64,000 nt of DNA. Origin: Undaria pinnatifida (Eukaryota; Sar; Phaeophyceae; Laminariales; Alariaceae). The notes below the pieces were generated by a model that had not been told where the DNA came from, ran no database searches, and worked only from the letters and a program-made list of their open reading frames with translations. Shown in pieces: positions 22,601-32,300 of this stretch (position 1 is the stretch's first letter; every line of letters begins with the position of its first letter). The DNA lies in contig JABAKD010000004.1 of NCBI GenBank assembly GCA_012845835.1, positions 8,824,232-8,888,231 of the forward strand, given 5' to 3'. The translations under genes and the position numbers were made by a program.

Positions 22601-25600
22601 GAGAAGGGAAGACAACTGTGACCACTGCTTGTCCAGAAGGTCGCTTGCGGGTAAAAGCTCCTAGGAAATTGAGCTGGAGAGCAAAACTATTGATGATTAA
22701 CAACTAAAAAAACAAAATCCGAACTCTGAAAATGGTGGATAACCGGGGTTCGATGTGAAAACGATCGACGTGTGCTAGCTAGCTACGAAAGGGGTTCGCA
22801 ATGTTGGGGCAAAACCCGTTATTTCTGACGGGGCGGGCTCCTCAAGCAAGGAACTACCCAAATAGCGTTGAAAACTGTTTCGTGCTTTAAAAACTATTAG
22901 CATGTCGGACAGGTCACCGATGATCTCGATCTTTCAGGGAAGATCTGTGTGGTCTGTGTGATCTAGCTCATGTTACCGGGTGGGAGACGTACAGTCTGCA
23001 TGATCTAGCACATGCTTCCTAGATTAGATATGTACTCAATATGTATACATAGCTCCTGCACATTATCTCACATGAGATACAAAATTTGCTCTCGATGATC
23101 TAAATGGTCTATATGATCTACGTGATCTACATGATCTAGATCGTCAATGTCGGAGGTGTGAAATCATTTGTTGTATACAAACACGCTTCCTCTTCGGGAT
23201 AGATGCGGTTGCATTGAAATCTCGGGGCTGTCGAAAGTCGAACAGAGGAGAAAACACTCATGAAAAACTACAGGGAAAAAGGAGAAGCCATCATCAGAGC
23301 GCAAGTAACCGGGCGAGTAGCATCGACCATTCCGAACGGGAACGAGTTCATCGATGAAGTTTAGTAGTCTACGCCCGTCCTACAATACGTGCATAGTCCA
23401 TGGGAATGCTCATCCGGTTGCACTGCTTCGTTTTTATCAAAATCAAGTTTTGGGTGGGCTATAGAGCTCTTCAAGCAAGAAAAGAGCCGAAGAAAAACTA
23501 GGTGCACCCGCCACTACTGAAGCACGCGTCCGTCCAAAACCTCCGGATGAAAAAAGCTATCCGTGTTTTTCACGGACCCGGTCGGCTTTCGCGGTTCGGG
23601 TCGGGTCATGATGACCCAGATCTGACCTGACCCAACCCGTAATATCTGAAAACCTCCTGAACCGACCAGACCCGCCCTGCGAAACCTCCTGTCCCGGTCC
23701 GCGGGTCGGGTCATGACCCCTGAATAGCCCTGAAAAGCACAGGGACCGTTTTGGGGTATGAACATGTCTACCAAGCGGTCATTTTCGTCCAGATTGGTGC
23801 ATGATAGCACTACTTAAAATACGGCAGGACGCGACAAAAAAAACTCACCTTGTGCTTCCATCGCCAGCCCCATCGGCCGACGCGCCCTGCTTCCTGTCCA
23901 TGGAGGCGATCACGGCATAGTCCTTTTTCCAGCCCCCCTTCCCCCTCTTGCTCGCCCCTTCGCCCCCCCCTCCCCTTTTCTCCAACCCAGAAGAGCCGCC
24001 TCCAGTGCTATGTCGCTGCCCGTTCCCATTACCATAGCCTCCACCAGCAAACCCGACACCCCCCGTCATCCCGTACCCCCCGCGCCCTATGCCTCTGCCT
24101 GGTCCGAAAACGCCCGCCCGAACAGAACTCCGTCCGGTGGTGCCTATCTCACCCGCCGCCTCCGTGCGCCCTCCCCTACTAGCGTCTTCTCCACACCTCT
24201 TCTCCTCTTCTTCCGGGACGTTCCGCTTAGATCCATCCCCACCACGCCCTCCTGTTCCTGCTCCTTCTCCCGCCGGAGTCAATTCCGACGTGGCCTTGAG
24301 TTGCCCCACAATTCTTCCCAGCGGCCCGCCCCAGCATGGCCGACCCGCGGGAACGGCGACATGCCCTCGCCCCCCCGCCCCTCTACCTAAGGGTACCAAG
24401 TTCGGGGTGGTCGAATTGTTAGCGCCGCCGTGCGATGCGGATGCAGCGGGATAAATCGCCCCCCTTCCCCGACCGGCGCTGTTGCGGCTGCTGGAAACGG
24501 TCTCGGCGTGTTTTGGGGTATTCTTCGCGGAGTTTTCGTCCTCTTCTTCCCCGGAGGAGGAAGAAGAGGACGACGAGGAGGAAGATGACGACGAGGAGGA
24601 GGAAGAAGATGACGACGAGGAGGAGGAGGAAGATGACGAGGAGGAGGAAGATGACGACGAGGACGAGGAGGACGAGGCGTTGGCAGCGGCCCCACCCCCT
24701 TTCCCCTGTCCGCCGTCGTTCGAGGGGGTCGGAATCGGGTTCTTCTTTTTCTTCTTCCTCTTCGTCGACGACATTGCGACAGCTTCCTCTTCCTGTTCGT
24801 CGCCGCCCGCAGTGCCACGTTTTCGGCTCGCCTTGCTGGAAGTGGAAGCGTCGCCCTTACCCTTACCCTTACCCTTACCCTTGTCCTTTCCACCACCGCC
24901 ACCGCCGCCTGTGTTGACAGACCGGTCGCTCTTGTCCCCGATCTTGTTTAGGGGCAACGCTTGTTTCTTATGTTTCTTTATCGCAGCCGCCGGAACTTTC
25001 TCGGAAGGCGAAGAATCTTCCGAAGAAGAAGATTCTTCGTCGGAAGATGAGGACTCTTCTCCGTCGGAAGATGAGGAATCTTCTCCGTCGGAAGATGAGG
25101 AATCTTCTGACGACGAAGAACTGTCTTCTGAAGATGAGGAAGAATCGCTCTTCGCAGCAGCAGCAGCAGCAGCAGCAGCAGCCGCCGCAGCAGCAGCAGT
25201 AGCAGCCGTGGCCTTAGCAGCGGTGGCAGCGGCAGTAGCGGCAGCAGCGTCCGATTTAGCAGCCCCCGCCCCCTTCCCCTTCACCGACTGTTCGGCAATG
25301 GAAACCCCTGAAGGATTATTACCCTTGTCCCCGGCGGCAGAAACCTTGGTCTTTCTCTTCTTCTTCCTTCGATTCTTCTTTGCGGTGCGCGTTTGCGCCG
25401 GTGCGTTATTAGCAGTCTCCTTAGATGGTTTTTCACTCGCCCTGTCCCCCGGACAGGTCGATTTCGCCCCCTCTTGGGGTTTGCCCATACGAGTGGCACC
25501 AGCGGCACCAGAAGAGGAGGAGGAGGAGGAGTTCGTATTGGAGGATTCCGTAGAGGAGGAGGGGCGGGTGGGTTGGGATTTTTTGCGCCTCTTGTTGGAG

Positions 25601-26361
25601 GCGGGAGCGGCGGCCTCTGCTGACGATGATGGCCGTGGTGGTGGTGGTGGTGGTGGTGGTGGTGGTGGTGGTGGTGGTGGTGGTGATCGCTTCTTACGCT
25701 TGCTTGGCGGAACGGCGGGAGCGTCAGCATCAGCGGTGGCGGTGTCGATGGCAGCAGCGGTGGTTGTAGCAGCGGCAGTTTCAGGAGCAGTTTGCCTTGC
25801 TCGTTTCTTGCCGCCTTTCTTTCCCCTCACAGCGACACCTTCCGCGTCAGAGTCAGCACCGTGGGGCGACGTTATCGCCTCCGTCGCCTTGCTTTGCCCA
25901 TCCGCGACAGCGCTCTTCTTTCTTTGATTCCCACTGCTACTATTACTGCCGTCTCTACCCCCCTGAGTGATGATGTTGCGGTTGCTTCTGCCGTTGCTTC
26001 TAGACCGTGATGTTCGCTCCTGTCTGTCTGCTGCTGCGAGATCGCCACGGCTGCTCCCCTGGAGCTCAAGCGTCACGACATCGGTATCTCGCAGGACGTC
26101 TAAGCTCTCCGTCGGGGGCAAGACAAATCCATCTAGTGTGAGCACGAGCGAACGTCGAGACTTGTTTCTATTGGGGTCCTTGACTTGCCTCGCCAGATGG
26201 TGAGCTAGGTCGCCCACGACTTGCAGCTCCGAAGGTATCAAAATCCAACGCTGGGTGAGGTTTGGGTTAGAGCGCGGGATACACCCAGTAGCTGCTGAGA
26301 ACACCACTCGTATTCTGCGAGGGGGTGCAATGGACGACAGCAGTGGCAGTGCTCTGTCCAT
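12534..26361 (-). CDS. coilin-like Cajal-body scaffold protein (3 exons)
   Basis: Joined from exons 26361-23849, 17008-16882 and 13619-12534, giving 3,726 coding bases (1,241 residues). Both junctions are GT-AG and phase-consistent: exon 1 ends in phase 2 (AAG|GTGAGT), exon 2 starts with the missing base after GCGGCAG and ends in phase 0 (GAG|GTAAGA), exon 3 starts in phase 0 after TTTCAACAG. Protein order: coilin N-terminal domain (residues about 16-100, with RIRVVF and LDGFVLPPTESLDVLRDTD), long basic/Ser/Ala/Pro low-complexity linker, RG-rich segment (GRGRG, GRGAGGRG) and a Tudor-like domain split between exons 2 and 3. That is the known coilin layout. The family organises Cajal bodies for snRNP and snoRNP maturation. 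About twice as long as plant or animal coilins, mostly low complexity. ATG context AAAAACATGG is favourable. Expression is unproven. Confidence 0.8.
14690..14905 (-). repeat. GATC-rich interspersed repeat
   Basis: Reads on the minus strand with GATCTGTG..., GGTCTAGCTCATGTT, GCCGGGCGGAGCCCGTACGA, ATGCTGCTTCCTGGGTT and GTGCTCAACATACACAGG. The same order occurs on the plus strand at 22895-23160 and in looser form at 55570-55990. GATC and CTAGATC words are strongly over-represented. No ORF; class unknown. Confidence 0.5.
15102..15333 (+). mobile_element. MITE copy, internally rearranged
   Basis: Both termini are present (GACGCGTGCTACGATTGAGG and CTACCTCTCTCCTAGCATGCGTC), but the right half is replaced by an inverted left arm: after AGGGGTCTTAAGTTTCC the sequence reads GACGATTTTGGGTTAAGGAG and then CATTCAGAAAC, the reverse complement of the usual left arm. 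This shows that end segments of this family are exchanged or duplicated between copies. Confidence 0.65.
15335..15600 (+). repeat. poly-G-headed family P, partial copy
   Basis: Shares with 46121-46845, 48872-49190, 62405-63050 and, inverted, 60475-60605 the ordered words ACCCTCGCATCCC, GGGACGGAGCACGTCG, CACCAACCAG, TTGCTTGCACCAAGCGCGAA, GCGCCGTGAGGT, TTCGGCGAGTCGC and GGCCACTC.AGAGACAG. The G-rich head of this family is at 15040-15101, separated from the body by the MITE at 15102-15333, so the MITE seems to have inserted into this copy. Confidence 0.6.
16882..17008 (-). CDS. coilin exon 2 (first half of Tudor-like domain)
   Basis: A 127-base exon encoding YTCYEEFPSDMRPHVGDVLA and on to WTPELSPHRVAE. 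The pattern Y-E-x-(F/L)-P ... R-P-x-x-G-D-V-(I/L)-A-F-x-(I/L)-L ... W-T-P-E-L-S-x-(F/H)-R-V is the signature of the coilin C-terminal Tudor-like domain. Acceptor TTTCTTTTTGCGGCAG has a good pyrimidine tract; donor GAG|GTAAGA is consensus. Both phases fit the neighbouring exons exactly. Confidence 0.82.
19595..19840 (+). repeat. GGGTC/GACCC interspersed repeat
   Basis: Built on GACCCGACCC words, with shared framing: GGGCATTTCACGGGTCGG at one end, a GAAGCC/AACCTCCTGACCCGACCC middle and GGATCATGCATGACC or GGGTCATGACCC near the other end. Further copies at 23555-23760, 50105-50335, 54680-54885 and 57985-58145. They share order, not just composition, so this is a dispersed family rather than one expanded microsatellite. 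Confidence 0.6.
20079..20340 (+). mobile_element. MITE, well-preserved full copy
   Basis: Begins ACGCGTGCTACGAAAGAGGT and ends AGTGGTGCACCTCTATCGTAGCACGC, so the inverted ends pair over almost 20 bases. The interior contains all family blocks in order. Lies in coilin intron 1. Confidence 0.78.
21884..22155 (-). mobile_element. MITE copy, inverted orientation
   Basis: Left part reads TTTAGAGGTGCACCATGTGTGTG...GAGGAGCTC (right arm, inverted); right part reads CCGACGATTTTGGGTCAAGG...GCCATTCCAGAAAATATTTC...GTGCTACCCCTGTCGTAGCG (left arm, inverted). Diverged. Confidence 0.6.
22895..23160 (+). repeat. GATC-rich interspersed repeat, second copy
   Basis: Colinear with the minus-strand copy at 14690-14905 (AGGGAAGATCTGTGTGGTCT, CTAGCTCATGTTACCGGGTG, ATGCTTCCTAGATTAGATATGTACTCAATAT). 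Ends in a run of CTACATGATCTA-like words. Confidence 0.5.
23849..26361 (-). CDS. coilin exon 1 (N-terminal domain, linker, RG region)
   Basis: Encodes residues 1 to 837 plus two bases of a split codon. Residues 16-100 match the coilin N-terminal self-association domain. Then follow basic stretches (KRKKR-type, candidate NLS), a polyproline run (from (GGT)n at 25629-25682), polyalanine, alternating Ser/Asp/Glu blocks likely to be CK2 targets, a KGKGKGKGKG stretch made from CCCTTA repeats near 24860, a very long serine run (about 24560-24680), and RG/GGYG motifs. The open frame runs two codons past the donor GTGAGT at 23848-23843 before a TGA, which supports the splice. Repeat slippage probably explains the size. 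Confidence 0.82.
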
Positions 26362-26960
26362 GTTTTTGCGAACCAGGGGGTACGAGGGGGTAGCTCCCTA
26401 GCCCGAACCTAACCTGCAAGCTGCAAGCTCTTGTTTGCGGTCCACAGCGGTCGAGGTTTTCGATAACCTGAAAAGGCATTCATTGCATAGGTCTATATTC
26501 TTTGGTATACTACCACTATATGAAGCGTAAGATTTATTAGACCGTTTCGTTATTGAATAGACGGGCCGACGAGTCGACGAGTTCGTGAGTTGACGAAATC
26601 ATCATACAGGTTCGTTGCTGTCTGTCTTCTGCTACTGTACTCCTTGAGATAACGCCCGGGGTCCGGGTCTCTCACAGACGCATAACCAAAAGCCCCCCAC
26701 ATCCCAGGCTGTTCGGTATCCGGTATCAGATGCTACTTGATCTAAAATCCAAACGGAACCAGTTGCGCCGCAAGGGAGACCTTCGGTCCACCTCAACCCA
26801 GCTCGTACCATGTACAGTACGTGCTGGACTGCCCAACTTCGCGCATAGTGGCGCGCCATGCACATAGCAGCATCCTGGTGGTCCATGACCTGCCGACGGA
26901 ACCACCACCCATGACAGATAATGCCGGTTCTCCGGGTTTAGCAGAAGAAGAAAAGCGTCT
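26362..26960. promoter_or_regulatory. divergent intergenic region between coilin and EF-hand gene
   Basis: About 600 bp separate the coilin ATG (minus) from the first ATG of the long EF-hand-gene open frame (plus). Both upstream regions must therefore share this segment or lie inside it, unless one gene has further 5' exons. A TATA-like CTATATGA occurs near 26515, and ACGAGTCGACGAGTTCGTGAGTTGACGA (26568 on) is a short repeated ACGAGT pattern. No promoter element can be assigned with confidence. Confidence 0.4.
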
Positions 26961-27420
26961 ATGCCGAACCAGTACAGGAGACCAACGACACATGCCAGCA
27001 CCTGGTATGCGGTACAACACACGAACTCCAGCAACACCTGTGCCGTACGCGTACGGCAGACGAGCAATACATACCCTGCACGACGGCAGGCTAGGGACAC
27101 ATATGGCTTAGAGCAGGCCGCCAGCAACTTGGGGTTAGGGTTAGGGTTGGGGTTGGGGATAGGGTCGTATGCCGTACCGCAGACGACGAGCAGCACATCC
27201 TTACCGAGAAGCTCCGAGACCAGTGTCGGTACTATCAAGCAGAAGCATGGCCACCGACAACGCCAACAACCAATCTCTGGCAGAACTAGCTCGGCGGCGC
27301 AGCGGTTGAAAATAAAACGTGCCTATGGTGTACACCAGACCAGCAACACATCCTTGCCGAGCCGATCCTCGATTGGTGTCGGTGCTGGCAAGGGGAAGCA
27401 TAGTCACCACCACCACCACC

Positions 27421-27451
<31 letters not shown>

Positions 27452-29357
27452 GTCAATGTCTGGGAGAAGAAGCTGGGCGGAGCAGTTTCCGGGTGTACGG
27501 ACTCCCAGCCAACGCCATCAACAAGCCTTCGGGAGAAGCTCGGCGCAGCGATTTGAAAGGACACGCGGCGATGTCGCAAACCACAACATCAACACATCCT
27601 TCCCAAGACGATCCGAGACCGCTGTCTGTCTCGCCGAAGAAAAGCATGACCGCCAACAACAGCAGCCGCAATCAACCTCTGGCAGAACAAGCTCAGCGGT
27701 ACAATTTCTTGACGTACGAACGCCCGGCCAACGTCCACAACCAACGAGACCGGTAACGTGCGACCTGAGCGGCGAACGCGGGACCAGCGTTGGCCGACAG
27801 ACAAACGATATGGGCACAATTAGCTCGGCGAGGCAATGTCCTGGGGGACAAACTCCAGACAAACGACGACAACAAGAAAGACCTGTAACCTGGGACCTAA
27901 GGGGCGAACGCGGGGCCACTGACCAAAAGGAAAATGAGAGGGGCAGAATAATAAGCTCGGTCCAGCATTATCCAGGCACACGGACTCCCAACCAATGTTC
28001 GCGACAAGCCTTGGGCAGAATAAGATCAGCGGCTCCGCGATTTCCTGGCTTGCGAACCCCAAACACCCCGCTAATGAACGGTGGTCGTCGAGGTACCCCT
28101 AAGCGAGCGGTTAAACCCCGCCTACCATTTGCTTCTCGCGCGGGAAAAAAACCAAACCTCGGTGGAAACAAGTGGGGAGATTTAGATTCGAAGCACGATT
28201 CTGGGGGGGCGGGGCAAGCCGGACACAGGAGGCAAATCGTCGGCCGGACTAGTAGCAGGACGGGATGGCAGTCTCTGCCTTGCCTATCATCTTCGACGGC
28301 GGCTGGTGGTGTTTTTTCGTTCTATAAGTGCAGTAGTGTCGCTGACTCCGCTTTGGTAGGTTATGACTCTTCTGTTTCTGGCAGCGGAGGACCGGGGTGT
28401 TATTTTCAACGTGATCTCGGGGCCGGAGTTGAGGCAGGTTATTTTTCTTCTTCCGCTAGTCAAGGACCAGAGTTTTCTTGTTCTGCCCAAAGCGAGCTAG
28501 GGGGTGGGGATGATACGTCGTTGCAAGAACACAGCAGCATCAACAGCAACAGCTGCATCAGTAGCGGTAACGAGAACGGCTGTTACCGTGGTGGTGGTGA
28601 CGGTGGTGATGGTATTGGTGATGGTGATGGTGGTGGTGACGATGGTGGTGGTGGTGGTGGTGGTCGTGGGGGTGGTGATGGTGTTGGTGTTGGTGGTGGT
28701 GGTGGTATTGGTGGTGTCGGTGTTTTTAGTGGTGGTGGTGGTGGCGTCGATGTTTGTGTTAGTGGTGTTGACGGAGGTGTTGTTATAGGTGTTGGGAGAG
28801 GTGTTGACGACGTTGGTGGTGTTGATGTTAGTGTCAGTGGTGGTGATGGTGGTGATGTTGAAGGTGGTGGTCGTGGTGGTGTTGGTGTTGGTGATTTTGG
28901 TGTTAGTGATGTTGGTGTTGATGTTGGTGTTGATGTTGGTGCTGGTGGTGTTGGTGTTGGTGTTGGTGGTGTTGTTGTTGGTGGTGGTGGTGGTAGTGGT
29001 GGTGGTGGTGGTGGTGGTTGTGTTGGTGTTGTTGGTGTTGGCGCTGGTGGTGGCGGTGTCGGCGGTGGTGGCGCCCACTGCGGCCGCATCAGCAGCAGCA
29101 GCGGTTCCTCGACCAAAAACAAGGGCTTGATGACCTCCACAAACTTCAGTGGTGTCGACGGAAGCAGTCACAGAAGACCGAGCAAGACCTGGCCTTCTTC
29201 ACGCTCATCACGCTTTCCGCTAACGGAAGAGACACACGACGACTTTGACAGAATGTCGAGGTTAGGCCTGTGGCGGCCCCCACGGTCGTCCAGGACGGGA
29301 GACTCCCCACGGAGCAAGCTGGCGTCTGCTTCAAGAAGGCCCAAGTCTGAGCGCAAG
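26961..29357 (+). CDS. candidate first exon: repetitive disordered N-terminus
   Basis: 799 codons ending at the donor CGCAAG|GTGGGT in phase 0. Residues about 55-68 (LGLGLGLGLGIG) come from TTAGGG-like repeats; residues about 105-385 hold four or five imperfect copies of a module with SGRTSSAxQFPGxRTPxQR, some preceded by His/Gln runs; the stretch encoded at about 28590-29080 is Gly/Val/Asp-rich and derives from a (GGT/GTT) microsatellite; the last about 80 residues are Ser/Arg/Pro rich (SPRSKLASASRRPKSERK). The open length exceeds chance, but repeats inflate it, and the GGT part could be an unrecognised intron. Linking to the next exon rests on matching phase only. Confidence 0.45.
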
Positions 29358-32300
29358 GTGGGTGTCCAATGGCGTCCTTACCCACGGAAAATTCATTCCT
29401 AGACACGTGCAACGGTAAATGTACACTATTTTTTGCTGAGGAGCTCCTAACCTCTCGAGGATCTCTATCAAATACTTCACACACAAAACTTTTGTTTGAG
29501 TAAATCATAAATAGCAATCCGATGGCCTAAACCCATGACCTCGAGGCGTGAAAGAACTGTTCAGATTTTTGCAAAACAAGAATATGGCACATGCCGCCGA
29601 CGAAAGTTTGGGTTACGCCATCCCCCCTTCAGAAAAACATGCGTTACCCCCCCCCCAAAAAAAAATGCTACCTCTGGTGAAACCTCCATCCTCATCGCGG
29701 CGCGAGTCCCTACGATTAGTGATTGAACATTGACGCAAAAATGCTAACAAGTACATATATGTTAAGACCCCCACAACAACGCGATCGAAAAAGTCGGGGA
29801 TGTGCGGCCTTATCAACCGTGTCGTATGACCGCATAGTCCACACTAAGAGTAAAACACGTGCAGGACGTCTGCTAAGATAGGGTTTTTTTGCAATTATTT
29901 TTCGCGAAACAAGAGAAAAAAAAATCGAACCGTGAACGCGGCTCTTTTTTAAGCTTCCAACATCGTCGGAAGGTCAAACATCGTTGTGTTGTTTTGAAAC
30001 AAGATTCGTTTTCACACCTAAGGCCATGGAGGAGTGCCGACCGATCGATCAGTTTTTGGGCGAGGCATAACATGGAGTAAAATCTTTGGCCCACCTCCCC
30101 ATCGTAGCGTGCGTCGTCGATGCATTATAGATGTATCTATATATGCATATGCTTCGAAGTATATATTTATTTGCATCCCATTTGTTATCCTCGTGCACCA
30201 CTCTCGTGCTCCCTCTCCCAGTAGTAACTTAGATCCGGGATCACACAGCGGTTACCTTCTCCCCCCTCCGCACTACGGTAAGTGTCTTCATTTCTATCGC
30301 GAAAATAATTCAGCATGTTTTCTTCCCTCTGGTCGACTCGCGTCGACTTGAAAAATGTAGTTTTTTTTCTCCGACAAGAAGACGCGTTCCACGATAGAGG
30401 CAGCATTTTTTTTTGTATAATACATTTTTTTTCTCCCGTGAGAATGGCGGTGCCGATTTGACCCAAAAATGTCGGATTTTTTTTTCATTCATTTTTTTTA
30501 GCGATATTTTTAATCGAATGCCCCCAGTAGAACATGGGATGCTTTTGATCGGGTTGAAGTACTTCTCATTTATTCTTCCAAATCCGTTCTCTTGGGTGGG
30601 GAATGGAGCTCCTCGCAGAGAGGTAATGAACCTTAGGACACGCACAATGGCGCACTTCTACTTGTAACGATATAAAATGTACGTGTAGTTTCGTTTTCTC
30701 CGATCCACAACTGCTCTTCGTGTCGTGTATAACTTGGCCTCTTCTTCGCCACAAAAACTGCTTGTGTTTAACCAGCGAGGGACCGGCGTGAAGCGCGACT
30801 TCCTGTCGGCCCTTCGGAACCAAATGGGTGAGGATTTGCAAGAGCGGTGGATGAGGCGAAGAGCCCTGCTGAGAAACGACAAGTTCACCGCCGCCCAGCG
30901 GCGGGAGCTGAGGGAGTGGTAAGAGGGGATAAGGAAAGGCACTTTGGCACTCACTCAAGCGCAGCATCTGCGTTAAGATGACGGATAAATACTGAGAAAA
31001 AACGTTCGCAGACACTGATATTTGGCAGGGAGCGGAAAAACCGCTCTCCACTGAAGATAGTGCAGGACTCAGATTGAAGATGGGATACCCCCCCCCCCCC
31101 TCCCAACCAGCGATTTTTTTTCTTCTTTGACGAACGTTTCATGGCTGCTGGTCGACACGGGGAGGGAAGCTACGAAAAGAAGTATCTGTGTCGTGTACTT
31201 TCGTTGTTTGCAAAGGACTAGTAGTGGTACGTTCGAACGATAACATCGAGGTGGATTGGGGCACCGAATTTCAGGAGATACGACCGGGAGCCGGTTTTAA
31301 AACCGGCCATTTCGTTCAAGAAAAGTTTGGGGTGGGACTGCCGTAGAACGGTTCCTCGCCACTTGACGCGTCCTACGACATGATCTGATAGAGGTAGCAG
31401 TTTCGTGTGAAACATTTGTCTGAATGACGGGGCTCCTTGACCCGAAATCGTCGTGAATTATATTAAGGTATTAAGGTATACCTCTTTATGGCGAAAACGG
31501 TTTCTGAATCACGGGGCTCCTTAACCCAGAATCGTCGTAAATTATATTAAGGTGTACCTTTTTTTGGCGAAAACGGTTTCTGAATGACGGGGCTCCTCAA
31601 CCCGAAATCGTCGTAAATTTTATTAAGGTATTAAGGTATACCTCTTTCTGGCGAAAACGGTCTCTGAATCACTGGGCTCCTTAACCCACAATTATCGGAA
31701 TTTTGTTACATTACTCTCGTCGTGCACCTATGTGGACATGGGGATTCTTCATCCGGTTTGTACATGAAAGTTTTATATTTCTCCAAATTCGTTTTGGGGA
31801 GAGGTCTTAAGCTCCCGAAATTGAGGAACACTCAGAAAAAAAGCGGTGCGCCTCCATTGAAGCACGCGACATTTCCAATATACACAAAGTCCAGCCTGGG
31901 GGGCGGGAGACGTGTAAGGTTATAGGTGGGGACACAGAGTGCCCCCTGCAGGTCTGCCAATTGAGCAGGTCCTCGGAGAGTACTCGCTTTCTTTGCCTTC
32001 GTACGAGAGACGTTGCTTTATTCGATTCCACCAGAGCCCCGGATGGTTTCTGAGATCGGAGGCACGTGCCTCCGATCTATTCCCTAACTTTCTTGAATAT
32101 AAAACGCCGACCTTATCATACGAAACCCATCCAAATGATCTCAAATTCGGATAATTACAGGCCTTTCGAGGCCGTTTCTTAACAGACGCTTGCTACACGA
32201 TAGAGGTATATGGTATACCGCTTTTTGGCTTTTTTTCAGGTTGGCGGAGCTTCTTAGCCCAAATCTAGTCGGAACGAAATTCTTTTTTTCCGATTCGTTT

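Larger units (their letters stand above)
17009..23848 (-). other. coilin intron 1 (6.84 kb), repeat-filled
   Basis: Bounded by GTGAGT (23848 downwards) and GCGGCAG (ending 17009). Identified contents: CGCGATAAAAATGAA repeats (17395-17600, 22490-22700), TTTGCAAGC repeats (17945-18125, 21565-21738), a GGGTC repeat (19595-19840), MITE copies (20079-20340, 21884-22155), a GATC-rich repeat (22895-23160) and a second GGGTC repeat (23555-23760). The stretches 18130-19590 and 20345-21560 hold no recognised feature; open frames there lack domains and coding signature. Confidence 0.6.

Noticed and set aside
24482-25927. Plus-strand open frame of 481 codons antisense to coilin exon 1
   Set aside because: Mirror of codon repeats in coilin (Ser runs read as Glu/Asp runs, Pro run as Gly run). 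The minus strand has the coilin domain and splice sites; the antisense frame has nothing.
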